From Gymnorhina tibicen (lineage: Eukaryota > Chordata > Aves > Passeriformes > Artamidae), in assembly GCA_013399875.1 (NCBI GenBank), contig VXAZ01009309.1, positions 1,305,224 to 1,369,223 of the forward strand: a stretch of DNA of 64,000 nucleotides. Direction: 5' to 3'. The notes beneath the pieces were generated by a model. That model did no database searches and was not told the DNA's origin. It saw nothing but the letters and a program-made list of their open reading frames with translations. A program made the translations under genes and the position numbers. Positions within the stretch are counted from its first letter, which is position 1. Each line of letters begins with the position of its first letter. Of the stretch, positions 13,301-23,290 are shown one piece after another.

Positions 13301-16066
13301 TGCCTGTCCTGGATTGCTGGGGGGGCTCTGGTCTTCTTAGGGGGCTTTGCTTTACAGGCATTTATGTCGGGTTTTCTTTAAGAAAATAGGCATAAGGGAA
13401 TAAAACAAGGAAACAGGCTATTGATACTTCCTCTGTGCTTTGTGTTGGTTAAAAAGAAAAGATTGTAAGATGTTGACATGGAGCAATTCTAGGTTTTGTT
13501 TTGTTATGGTTTTTGTCTGAAATCATAAAGAAATGAAGATTTTTCTAGGTCATAAGTAATAACCCACCTAACGAGGTTGAGTAGGACGTTGTATGTGAAT
13601 GATGCAGGTATTGCTTATCTTTCAGACTGAGGAGTATTTAAAGAATTTTTTAAAAAGCAGCATTATGTTTAGAGTAATGAGCTTGCAACTGGAGCAAAAA
13701 TGGAACAGTTCTCCAATAATTGTTCTTCTTGCATGCAAAAGATCAGCAGTTTTGCTAATTAAAAACAAATTCTACGTATGGTATTTATGTTCTTTTGATA
13801 CTTAGCTTTGAAAAATAAGTCTGCAGTTAACCTGTGCTAGTCTCAATTTTTTTGGTTGTGAATCGAGCTAGATAAGAATTGGTGTATAATAAATGGCAAA
13901 TTATGTCCAATGACACTGCAGAAGCCAGATAATAATATCACTGTAAAATCTCTCTTTAAAAGAGAAGGCAATGTGGAGCAGTACAGAGCCAATATATGGC
14001 CTGTTTAAGTGAACATTTCATTTGCTGTGTTTAGGAAGCTGTAAATATCAAGGAACAAGAGCAGAGTAAGTTCTGAGTAATGCACTTCTCCAGTGACACA
14101 ATGCTGATGAGATGCTGAATGTTTTATTATGTGCATGGTTTTACTTGCAGTTACAGGAATTATTCAAGTCATCAAAATAATGGAGAGAATATAGTCTGCC
14201 TTTTTGAGGTGACTGATGGCTTTATCTTCTAACACTGTTTTACTGCAGAATTTTGTTTCTGAAAAAATAGATAAACAGTCATTACTTTGAGGACAATGTG
14301 TATTGATAAGGCCGATAAAGATACAGGCGCTTTGCTCTCATGCAATTATAATTTCATAATTTTAGAATTCTTTTGTGCGTTTTGTTTGTTTTTTGACATT
14401 TTGCACTGTAAGATTTCAGTTGTGGCAAAGGACAACTGTGTCAGAGTTAAAATTTGTCAAGATGCAGTTTTTGTGCCTGAGCAATTGGAGTTGTTCAGCT
14501 TGTGAAAATCAGTGAGATTCTGCACCAGGGGGAACCTGATCATATTAATGAGACCTTTACTATCAAGGCATTATTTTGTATCAAAATAGAGATTTCTGCA
14601 GAGTTTACTCTGCAATCTACATAGCTCCTTTCCAAGTTTCCTGCTGCAATTCAAAGGAAGAGACGTCTTTGCTCTACATGGCATTCTTCAATAGATCCTT
14701 TCTTGTTCTTTAAAAACAGGAGGTTGTTAAATAATCTATCAATAAACTGTCAAGAAGTCAAAGTTTCCATATCTGTTTTTGCCTGAAATCCTCAGAACTT
14801 GCCACATTTTAGTTGTCAAGAAACCTCTAAAGAAGAGTGTGAGCAGTTGAGCCTGAAACCACGGCTCAGGATGGGCTGTGTTGTTTGAATTATGCAGGAG
14901 GAACATGTTCCTGCAAGGGAGTCAATATGTTTTGTGCTTCACTGGAGAGGTTATTAGATTGATGGAGTTTATTTGGGAACGATGGCATTTGGCTTAGAAA
15001 TAAATGAAGCGAGAAGCATCTATTTAGTTATTGATGATAATTTATTGCTATTGGTCAGAAAAGTGTTGGATTTATCAGAGGGTTTGTTGTTTGTTCCGGG
15101 TTCTGAAAGCAGAAATAGAATTTACACTTCAGGACCTGAAATACTGAAGTGTGAAGGAGAATGAGCAATGAATTGGCTGTAGGAAGGATCTGCAAACTGA
15201 GAGACCTTTACGGTGGGTTGTGGGTTACAGAATACAAATTTTGAAGATCTAATGGTTTACTTTTGTCTATGAACACAACTGTTTTAGGACTAACATGTCT
15301 GGTTTTGCCTCTTTAGTGACTGTATTTGTTTAATGTTGTAAAGTTGAAAATGATTTATTTATCTGCTGATCACGTTTTCGATTTCATAGTCATCCTTTTC
15401 TTTGCTCTCACGCTTAAACGCTTTTCTGTTTGTGGTGCTGTTTTACAACTTTTAGAAAATGGTTTGTAGGTTAAACAATCCATATTAATTTTAATACACA
15501 TTATTTTAATCAGTCTTTTAACACTCAGATTTCCTTTCTAATAGCAGTAGGCAACATTAAACATTCCTGCTATGAGACCTATTGGCTTCATCTTTTGTTA
15601 TTTATCTTGCTGATGTTAGGAAGTATTCTCTAATCCCCCAGACCTCTGTTCCTAGGTAACAGTCAAAAGCTGTGCCAGCAGAAGTGGTCCTGCCAGGCCA
15701 GGCCCATGTGGTTTGGTGTTATTCACTCCGATCCATATGGTCAGGGTAGGGATTGTCCCCAGAGAGGTGTTAACACTCAACAACCCAACCTCCTCCTCCT
15801 CTTTGGAGAATTGCTGGATGGCTCCTGCTGCCTGCCCATGTGTGAATCTTGATTTATTTTTCATTTTTAATGAAGTTTGATCATGTTTATTATTTCACAT
15901 GATTGACTGCCTGGTACTCCTTCCATGTAATTGATAAACCCCATATTTCTTCATCTGCCTCTTATTTCTTCAGGGCAAAGTTGTGAAATTGTGTGATGTG
16001 GTTAATATTAGATTTATTGGTCCCCATAGATGTATAAATTATCTCTTTTTTTTCCTCTCTCTACAG

Positions 16067-16116
16067 GAAGTTCTACAGACTCTGACCAAGTTTTGTTTCC
16101 CCTTCTATGTGGACAG
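16067..16116 (+). CDS. DENND1A: DENND1A exon, uDENN region (about residues 45-61)
   Basis: This 50-nt internal exon translates as EVLQTLTKFCFPFYVD plus the first two bases of a serine codon, the hallmark first-strand segment of the DENND1 uDENN region. It is flanked by a pyrimidine-rich acceptor ending ctacag and by a gtattg donor. It starts in phase 0 and ends in phase 2, which fits the next exon at 18937. DENND1A is a guanine-nucleotide exchange factor for Rab35 that works with clathrin and AP-2 at the plasma membrane and on endosomes; the uDENN part belongs to the Rab-binding DENN module. The exon alone would not separate DENND1A from DENND1B; the assignment comes from the joined reading frame. 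Confidence 0.93.
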
Positions 16117-18936
16117 GTATTGTTAGCTTTTCAAACTTTACAAGAAAATAAGCTTGTCAATAAAACCCCTGTAGAAAATAAAAGCCATACCATTCATAGT
16201 GTTCTGTCTGTGTGACTGGGACTTAAAGCACCTGAGTGCAAATTATAGTCTTAGAATCACTTTTTCCTGGGGTTTTTATGGGCACCATGAAACAAAAAGA
16301 AGTTTTAAAAGTTGGAGTTGTTCCGTAGCAGCACTGTGAGGGCATTTTGTTTTACTTCTGCACAATGCTTGGATGGAAAATGCTTGGGTAGGAATTGTCA
16401 AATATGCCTATTAATATCAAAGCTTTGTCTGCTTATACATTTCATTTCTTAATTGCCAAAATTTGGGTGGAACAATTAATTAAATGCTTTACATTTAAAG
16501 GCCTCTTGATGTTGCTGGAATGCTGTTGCTTTACTTGACAGCTACTTAAGGTGACTTCTAATTTTGGGGGGGGAAATCGTAAAGTGAATGTGAGAAGATC
16601 TGAGAATATTTAATTCCTGTAATTTAGGAAACTCTGGAACTTTTTTAGTTTTGCTTTTACTGTGAGTTATTTTTGATGGTTTCATGAAAAGAACAAGAAT
16701 TGAAATTTTGAAAGGATGCACCAGTGCTCATCTCATCTCTGAGCATCGCTTAATTGGTCAGAATGACTTGTCTTCATCAGCTGAGACACTGAATGGTTTG
16801 GGTTGAGGGAATCGGCCTTTCCTGTGATTAAACTGCTGCAAGTCTTTTTCTCATTTTAGAATTTGGAATCACTTTTTTGCTGCTCATCCTTTTCATTTCT
16901 AAGGGGTGGAAGCAGGCAAATACTCATACACTTTTATCATGTATTTGTTTCTGCTAGAAATATTTATGCTTTCTGTGTGTAGATTTATTGTACCTAGGGG
17001 TTTTGTTTGTTTGTTGTTTTTGGTTTTCCTCAGCAATATAACATTTTGAAAGATAGAACACGGAATATAGGGGGAAAATGAGAACATAATGAAAAGTGAT
17101 TCCCATTTCTGGATGCACTTGTTTGAATATCACAGACTGTCACTGAAAGGCTGCAAGCCAGCCAGTGTGAACATACAGGAGACATTGTCACCCAGAACAT
17201 ACTTAATAATTTCAAATGGAGAATGCACTTGCCCTGCTGCAGGAGGCAGAGCACGCCCCAGGTGAAGGCTGTGGCAGCGGAAGGAGATGCTTGTGCTCCT
17301 TCTGTTCTGCACGTAGAAACCCGCGGCGCTGGCGCTGCTGGTTCTGGCTCTCAGTGGCAGGCGCTCCGCTCTGTCCGCATTGATTCTGGTCACATGTGTT
17401 GTGGCCAGTGGTCAAAGCCCCAAGGACTGGGTGGCCATTCCTTCAGGGAATGGAGCAGGAGTTTCCTGCTGTTGTGGTGGTGGAATGAGGCAGAGGCTCT
17501 TTTCCAGCTGCAGGAGTGCAGAGCTGCTCCTCGGTCCAGCTCCCTGCCAGGACTGTGTTAGTCGGGTGTGGGTGCTGGGGGGCATTTTATGGAAATCACT
17601 CTTCCTCTCCCCCCTTTCCTCCAGCCCTAACTTCTGTCTGCCCCGTTAGAGATGAGATTTATGCTGCTCCCATCCTGTGAGGCTCTAAATAGACCTTCTG
17701 ACCATTTGAAAACAGAGCTGTGAATCTGAAGGGTTGATACAAAAATCTTAGGAAGAACACTTTTTATGTTGAGAAGTTTATCCTTCCTGTGAAGAACTGG
17801 CACCGAAACTTGAGCAAGACCTGTCAGTGAGGTTTGGTTTCTCCAGGTCACATAAATGCAGGACTCTCTAGGTTTGCTCTGGAGGAACTCACCAGCTTGT
17901 CTGAGTTGTTTAATAAACAAGCTTCTCCCTGCTGCTAATGAAATGTGGTTTTTTCCCTTGTTCCGTAATTTGAATTGTCGAATGCTATTTCTCACACATG
18001 CTCTGCTCTCAACCTTGTTAAAATTAAGCATATAATCCCCTTTTAAAACACCGTACTAAAATCACCATAGTAACATTACATCCAAGGTTTACAGATAAAA
18101 CACCCCACCAGTGAGGGATTTTTGAGTATCCCCAGCAGCACAGTGTGCTTTATGGAAGTGGTTGCTCTGCTGGCATTTAGATTTCTCGAGGATGATAGTG
18201 CTTACACTGGCTAATTCTCAGACTACTGGAATGCTTTAAATTTCGCTCTTTTTGTTCATCTTCATCACTTCATGTTTTTCCTTCCCTGTTTGGAATACAC
18301 TGAAGGATTCTTCTTTCTAAGCTGGACAGTGACATCTTTCCCATCTGGATCCAGCTTTTATTTCTGCAAGTCTGTTTTTCCTTTGTTTCATCTAGGCACT
18401 GAGTGTGTACTCTCCCACAGAAACTGTTTCTTGCATGTGGCATTATAGAAGAGAGTATTTTAAGGCCTGTGACTGTTAGTTAAATGGCCTTGAATTTGCC
18501 AGGGTATTTGTTGCAGTTGGTAGGAGTGCCTTGTAAAACTGCACGTCAATGCAAGTCAGATTTTTCAGTTCTCAGAAAACCTAAAAAAACCCTAGAACTT
18601 GACCTGAAATAAGTCTTAATTTCCTATAATTAGAAATATTTTGGGTTATATGAGAGAACATGGGGTTGGTTGCTAGTTGATAGTCAGAACCATTTTCTCT
18701 TAAAGATAAACTCATTTTTACTATCCTCCCACACTTAAAAAATGGGAAAAAGCCCCCACCCCCCCCCCCCCTTCATCAAGCATATGTAAGGTTCTGGAGG
18801 GTGCATACTTTTTAGTTAATTTCTCAAAAAAACTCTGCTGAAAGAGGAAATGTTATATAGGTTCAATGACTTGGATGTGGTACTTGACACAGAGTTAGCT
18901 CAGCAGTAATTTTTCTCTCTTGCTCTCTGTTTCCAG
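16117..18936 (+). other. DENND1A: DENND1A intron, 2820 bp
   Basis: GT-AG intron with a gtattg donor and ttccag acceptor. It contains a moderately GC-rich patch near 17220-17560 with a few CpGs, which leaves overlapping open frames on both strands that look like chance. There is a C-rich homopolymer at 18759-18771. I see no exon-like sequence or interspersed repeat. Confidence 0.85.
18759..18771. repeat. C13 homopolymer
   Basis: Thirteen consecutive C, preceded by ccccca, read directly about 165 bp upstream of the next exon. Such runs are length-unstable and prone to sequencing error. Confidence 0.9.
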
Positions 18937-19056
18937 CCATGCCATTAACCAAGTTGGGCAGAACTTCACATTTGTGCTCACAGACATTGACAGCAAGCAG
19001 AGGTTTGGATTCTGTCGCTTATCTTCGGGGGCCAAGAGCTGCTTCTGTATCTTAAG
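18937..19056 (+). CDS. DENND1A: DENND1A exon, uDENN region (about residues 61-101)
   Basis: This 120-nt exon completes the split serine and encodes [20 protein letters not shown] followed by [19 protein letters not shown], ending in the first two bases of another serine codon. The segment [12 protein letters not shown] is typical of DENND1A; as I recall, DENND1B has a different LTSGG-type sequence here. The acceptor is ctgtttccag and the donor is gtaggt. The HAIN stretch just before VGQNF differs from the LTVS I recall in the human protein; this loop appears variable. The exon finishes the uDENN beta-strand region, part of the longin-like lobe that contacts Rab35. Confidence 0.96.
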
Positions 19057-21660
19057 GTAGGTCTGTGGTTTGGCTTCTGGCTGACTGCAGGAGCAGTGTT
19101 TGACTTTGCAGTTACACTGCAATTACCATTTCCAGCTGTTCAGAATTATTTCCCTATCTGGTCCTCAAAGTCACTGCTCTTCTGCACAAGTGGTGCAAAA
19201 CCCCTTGCACTTGAAGTTCCTCTGTAGATAACTGTATTTGTTTGTAGTCAACGTTCTGGAGTTAAGAACGTGGAAAAAAGTCTCTTTGCAGTAATTTGAT
19301 ATGACATAGCATGATGGCAGCTGTTATCTTTAGCTGTCACAACTGATCTTGTTAAGACATTTTGTGGACATTTGTATATGCAAGTTTTATTAACAAAGCA
19401 TCTGTTGGTAACTGAGAAATGTCACTGATGCTCTCCACAGCCCCAAAGTTTGTATGTGTGAGCTTTCCTCTGTCCTGTTGAGGGTTTTGTGAAGTTTGGC
19501 ATAATAAAGCTGGAACTATGCATTTCACAGAAAATGGGCCAAGAGGCTCTATCAGAGTAGTTTTTGATAACCTCCCACAGCCATGTTGGAATACAGTTCA
19601 GAATTTTTTTTTTATATTTGCTGCAAGAAATTATGCCAGTTAAATCAGTTTTGATGTCTAGCAGTATCTCAGTTCCATTGAGAACTTCCGTGGATTGAAG
19701 ATTTTCATGTGGCATCTGGTCTGTCTTGTTTTGAACAAATTTAAGAATTGCCTGTCTTCTACTTTCTGCTTTTTGTGTGTTCACAAGGAATTGGAAGTTT
19801 AGGAGCAGTGGCCCAGGTGAAGCCAGCCCAGAGATAACTGGGGACAGCCAGGGGGGTGACAGCACAGTTGGGGCTGAAGCCTCACAATGAGGACACTGCT
19901 CTGTGAGCAGCTGGAGACGTCTGTCAGGGCCATCCCTGGCTGGCTTTGCACGGGGCACAGCCAGGGTGAGGACAGGGGAACTCGTCTTTGTCCTGTGTGG
20001 GACACCTCAGAGTGGGACCCTGGGTGTGTCTGACTGAATGTGCCCCCTCTGAAGCATTCCAGGGGGGACATTGCAAAATACGAGGTCACCTCTCCTTGCA
20101 GGGGGCTGCACACAGCAATGCCATGGAATGGGAGCTTAACATTTGGAGAAATTGTTGTGAAATGTACCCAAATTCCTGATTAATTGAGTGGGAGGCAGAG
20201 TGACAGGTGTTTGCTCAGTATCTTCTTTCATTCTGTCTTTTCTGTGGCAGACACTTCAGCTATTATTAGCTCTGGCAGTCCAGCAGCATGGACTGTATCC
20301 TGCAGGCAGGAAGGTGTTTCCCAGCTCTTCCCACAGAGCTGCTCCCCTGTTCAGTCAGGTGCTGATTCCCTGAGTCCCATGTGGGCAGTGTCTGCTTACA
20401 GAAGGTAACTTTGCCTGATTAATGTCAAATTAAAGGAGAAACACAGTTTTAAAAAGAAAATCTGAATGAGGAATAGTCTGGGTCCCTTCTTGATCCCTCC
20501 TGGATAAGAGTTCTTTGCTGTCAGCTCCCTTATGTTGAGTGAGTGCCAAGAAGAAATGGAGGAGTTCTGTTGTAGTTAAATGCCTTCTGCTTCAACTCAT
20601 AACCAAAAAAAAACCAACCACAGTGGATGAATTGGGACTCTTCACTTCCTTCCTGTTGCTTCTTTCTCCTGTGCACTGAAGAGAAAAAGAAAGTTCATCA
20701 TTAATGCAAGTTTATGCAAGTTTTAGAGGATAATAAAGAATGTAAATCAGCAACACATGAAATCACTTCCTCTATTCCCAGGACTGCAGCTCCCATTACT
20801 GATGTGAATCTTCTCAGTGTCCTTTATGTAGTAAAGGATGGTGCGTGGTAAATGGGTGGGGAAAAACATGCTGAAGAATGTGAGAACGATAAGTAAAAGC
20901 AAGTGGGGATGAAAAGAATGTTTGTTTAATTGTTTTTAAATTACAGATTGAATGGCAGCAAGCTTCAAGTGTTCCTTGCTACGCTCAGCAACAGTATAAG
21001 AACTAAGTGGTGGTGTTTATTACTAGAGATGATATTCACATGCTTATCAGGGATTTTATAGGTCTGGCCACGGTAAAATGATTTGGAGGTGGAAAATCAT
21101 CACATGTTTAGATTAGTTATTGAAGAGGAACAGCAGAAAAAGGAAATTCTTTTCTCTCAGAGAGTGCTTTAAAAAATTTCTGCAGCGTTCTGGAAGCAAA
21201 GTTGGAAGCTGACCCGGTACTCGAGGGCCAGAAGTCAGGGTCTGGACTAGAGCTTTGAAGCGACCCAGAGGCTTTTCCTTGTGCATGCAGAGCACAGCGA
21301 GGCGCCTCTTGGAGTTCAGTAGCGGTGGGGTTATCCTATGGCCAGCAGAGAGGCAATTCCATTTGGCAGGGAACTGCTTTGACTATTTTAACCCATACTG
21401 CTTAGAAATCTGCTTTTCAGGTAGTTACTGTAGCATTTTTCCTGCTGTAGTAGCTCACAGAGATTGATGAACTCTCTGATAACTTTGCAACCTGCTTTTC
21501 CGCGTGTTCTGTGATTGTCTTTAATGCAGAGCTACTCTATTCAATGCGGAACCTGCCTCTCTTCTTCGGGTTCCTCTTCCCTGCCCCGGCTTCGCGGCCC
21601 GCGGGGAAGCTGCGGGGCCCGCCCGGGGTGACCCTGAGCGGCTGCGCTGCGGCGGCGGCG

Positions 21661-21674
21661 CCAGCAGAGGGCGC
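21661..21674 (+). promoter_or_regulatory. candidate CTCF binding site
   Basis: CCAGCAGAGGGCGC at this position agrees with every position of the remembered CTCF core consensus (CCA S Y AG R K GGC R S). It sits in the CpG-dense block just upstream of the minisatellite. CTCF binds such sites in a methylation-sensitive, orientation-dependent way to anchor chromatin loops. Occupancy cannot be judged from sequence alone. Confidence 0.55.
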
Positions 21675-21690
21675 GCGGGGGCGCAGGTAC

Positions 21691-21820
21691 GGCCCAGGTG
21701 AGGGACAGAGCCCGCTGGGGCTGGGGGTGAGCCCGGGTGAGGGACAGACCCAGAGAGTTTGGGGGTGAGCCCGGGTGAGGGACAGAGCCGGAGAGTTTGG
21801 GGGTGAGCCCAGGTGAGCCA
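21691..21820. repeat. GC-rich minisatellite, 38-39 bp unit, about 3.3 copies
   Basis: The motif ggtgagggacagag or a close variant recurs starting at 21697, 21736, 21774 and, partly, 21812, giving periods of 39, 38 and 38. Each unit also contains gggggtgagccc. The copies differ at only a few bases, so the array is young or homogenised. The same array reads on the opposite strand as repeated proline-rich open frames, which I treat as artefact. Confidence 0.85.
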
Positions 21821-22940
21821 CGGACCCGGAGGTTCTCGTGGCACACACCCGCATCTCCCAGGGAAACTGGAATTCCAGACTATCTTTTGCAATGCAATAT
21901 GGTATTAAAACTTAAAATGTGCTTTTGAATTACTTTCTTTACAGTAGAGTAAGAGCTGATGTCCAGTCATCAAATTCTGCCTTCTAATTTGGGAATTTCA
22001 CACCCAAATATCTTTTCTTTCTAAGACTTTATTTAAGGATTTCAGGATTTCAGCTGCAATGGGATAAATCCTAATGGATATACATTAAGAGGCTGAATTT
22101 TTATTGTTTCACTCTAATTTTGCATCAGATTTCACATGGACTTTTGAGGGAGAACGGTGTACATAGTTCTGGATTTAGTGAAGAGCTCTGGTCTTTTATT
22201 TAAAAAGAAAACAAAAGCAAACCCAAGTTTCTGTAGTTTTGCTTTGGTTCACAAACTTCCTGGGCAAAGTTACTGGTTTGCAAAGGTCTCATGTGCAACT
22301 CTGATTTCAGTTTTACTGAATTTGATGGTTTTGGTGGGTGTTCAGGTTTTGTACCCAAACTGAAATCATTCTTTTGAAGTGAAATGCAGAAACATTTGTG
22401 TGGAAATCCCTCTCGGCCAAAATAGCTGAGCTCTGCACCACTCTTTTTCTAAGATAAAAAGAAATGAATCCATAATAGTTTGTGACAGATGGCAGAAAAT
22501 GTAACTAACTGAATGTGATTCTGTATGGAGTTATTTGAGGGTTTTGGTGTGATTTGTTGTGAGTTCCTCTCCTCCCCCCTTTCCTTCCCTTTGATTGCAG
22601 TCTTTGTCCATTTATTCTTAGGACAGAATAAGATTTCTGGGCAGGGGCCTCTCTTGTGGTGCAAAGTGAGAATTGTTTTTAATTGAGCAGAAACATGTGG
22701 AAGGATCAGGAATATCTCAAGGGATTACAGAAAAATTCCAAATTTGTACTACTTACAGCTTGTGTTTAGAGCGGGGTCTGCTGGGAATAAATGTTAGTTA
22801 GTGTGACCTGTGACCTTAAAAACTGTTGACATGGATTTCAGCCAGAAACTGGCCACAGAACTCCTTTGTTAGGCTCATTCATAGCTCCTTGAAAACTCCA
22901 GTCAGTGAAAGTTGCCAGCTCAAATCTAAGGAAAGCAGAG

Positions 22941-22978
22941 CCCTTTTTTTTTTCTTTTTTTTTTCTTTTTTTTTTCCC
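22941..22978 (+). repeat. pyrimidine tract (T-rich, 38 nt)
   Basis: An uninterrupted run of C and T, mainly three blocks of T separated by single C, read directly. It lies about 150 bp before the CCTGC array. Possible origins include an old poly-A tail of a reverse-strand retroelement, but no element body is recognisable beside it. Confidence 0.85.
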
Positions 22979-23133
22979 ATGCTTTGGAAACAGTGGCCGC
23001 CCCTTAACCAGCAAGACTTCTTTAATAGGGCTGCAGGGCCGGGCCCTGATTGGAACTGACAGCTTCCTGGCCCGGGCGTGCCAACTGGCAGGGCCCTGAG
23101 CCATGGGACAGACAGACAGCGCCGGGGGCTGCT

Positions 23134-23163
23134 CTGCCCTGCCCTGCCCTGCCCTGCCCTGCC
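23134..23163. repeat. (CTGCC)6 pentamer array, G-quadruplex-capable on the - strand
   Basis: Six perfect tandem copies of CTGCC. The complementary strand has GGG tracts separated by two-base CA loops, which satisfies the usual G-quadruplex pattern. It continues into a GC-rich stretch with partial duplications: the 17-mer cagccccacagccctgc occurs at 23217-23233 and again at 23252-23268. Confidence 0.9.
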
Positions 23164-23190
23164 CGGAGCCCCGGGCAGTGCCCACCCCGC

Positions 23191-23290
23191 CCTGCCGGGA
23201 CCTGCTGGGGAGAGTCCAGCCCCACAGCCCTGCTGGGGGAGAGAGAGGGCTCAGCCCCACAGCCCTGCCAGAACCTACTCTGGGGGAGAA
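23191..23290. repeat. imperfect local duplication, about 35-37 bp period
   Basis: The 17-mer cagccccacagccctgc appears twice 35 bp apart (23217 and 23252). The flanking cctgccgggacctgctgggg at 23191 has a diverged counterpart at about 23265. This looks like a short degenerate minisatellite adjoining the CTGCC array. Confidence 0.6.

Larger units (their letters stand above)
1..16066 (+). other. DENND1A: intron of DENND1A (3' part of a long upstream intron)
   Basis: No DENND1A exon was found here. The roughly 44 N-terminal residues that should precede the first visible exon (the start of the uDENN region) have no match that I can see, so they are inferred to lie upstream of the window. The stretch is unique-looking intronic DNA of moderate AT content. 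It holds one old CR1 tail (about 5600-5694), a (GTTT)5 microsatellite (10282-10301), an A12 run (1662-1673), a pyrimidine-rich zone (about 11690-12440) and an inverted-repeat homeodomain-type motif (9354-9373). The intron ends in a good acceptor: a pyrimidine run followed by ctacag at 16061-16066. Confidence 0.75.
21547..21850. promoter_or_regulatory. CpG-island-like block inside intron
   Basis: By eye I count about 29 CpG dinucleotides in about 300 bp, including a run of gcg repeats near 21649-21660, in an otherwise CpG-poor intron. The block includes a CTCF-type motif and a minisatellite. CpG islands in vertebrates often mark promoters or enhancers that stay unmethylated in the germ line. 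No TATA box or other core promoter element is obvious. A GC-rich minisatellite of recent origin could also create such a block, so promoter activity is only a possibility. Confidence 0.5.

Noticed and set aside
21521..21892. Three overlapping - strand open frames with repeated PSPGLTP-type peptides
   Set aside because: They are translations of the 38-39 bp minisatellite in different frames, not genes.
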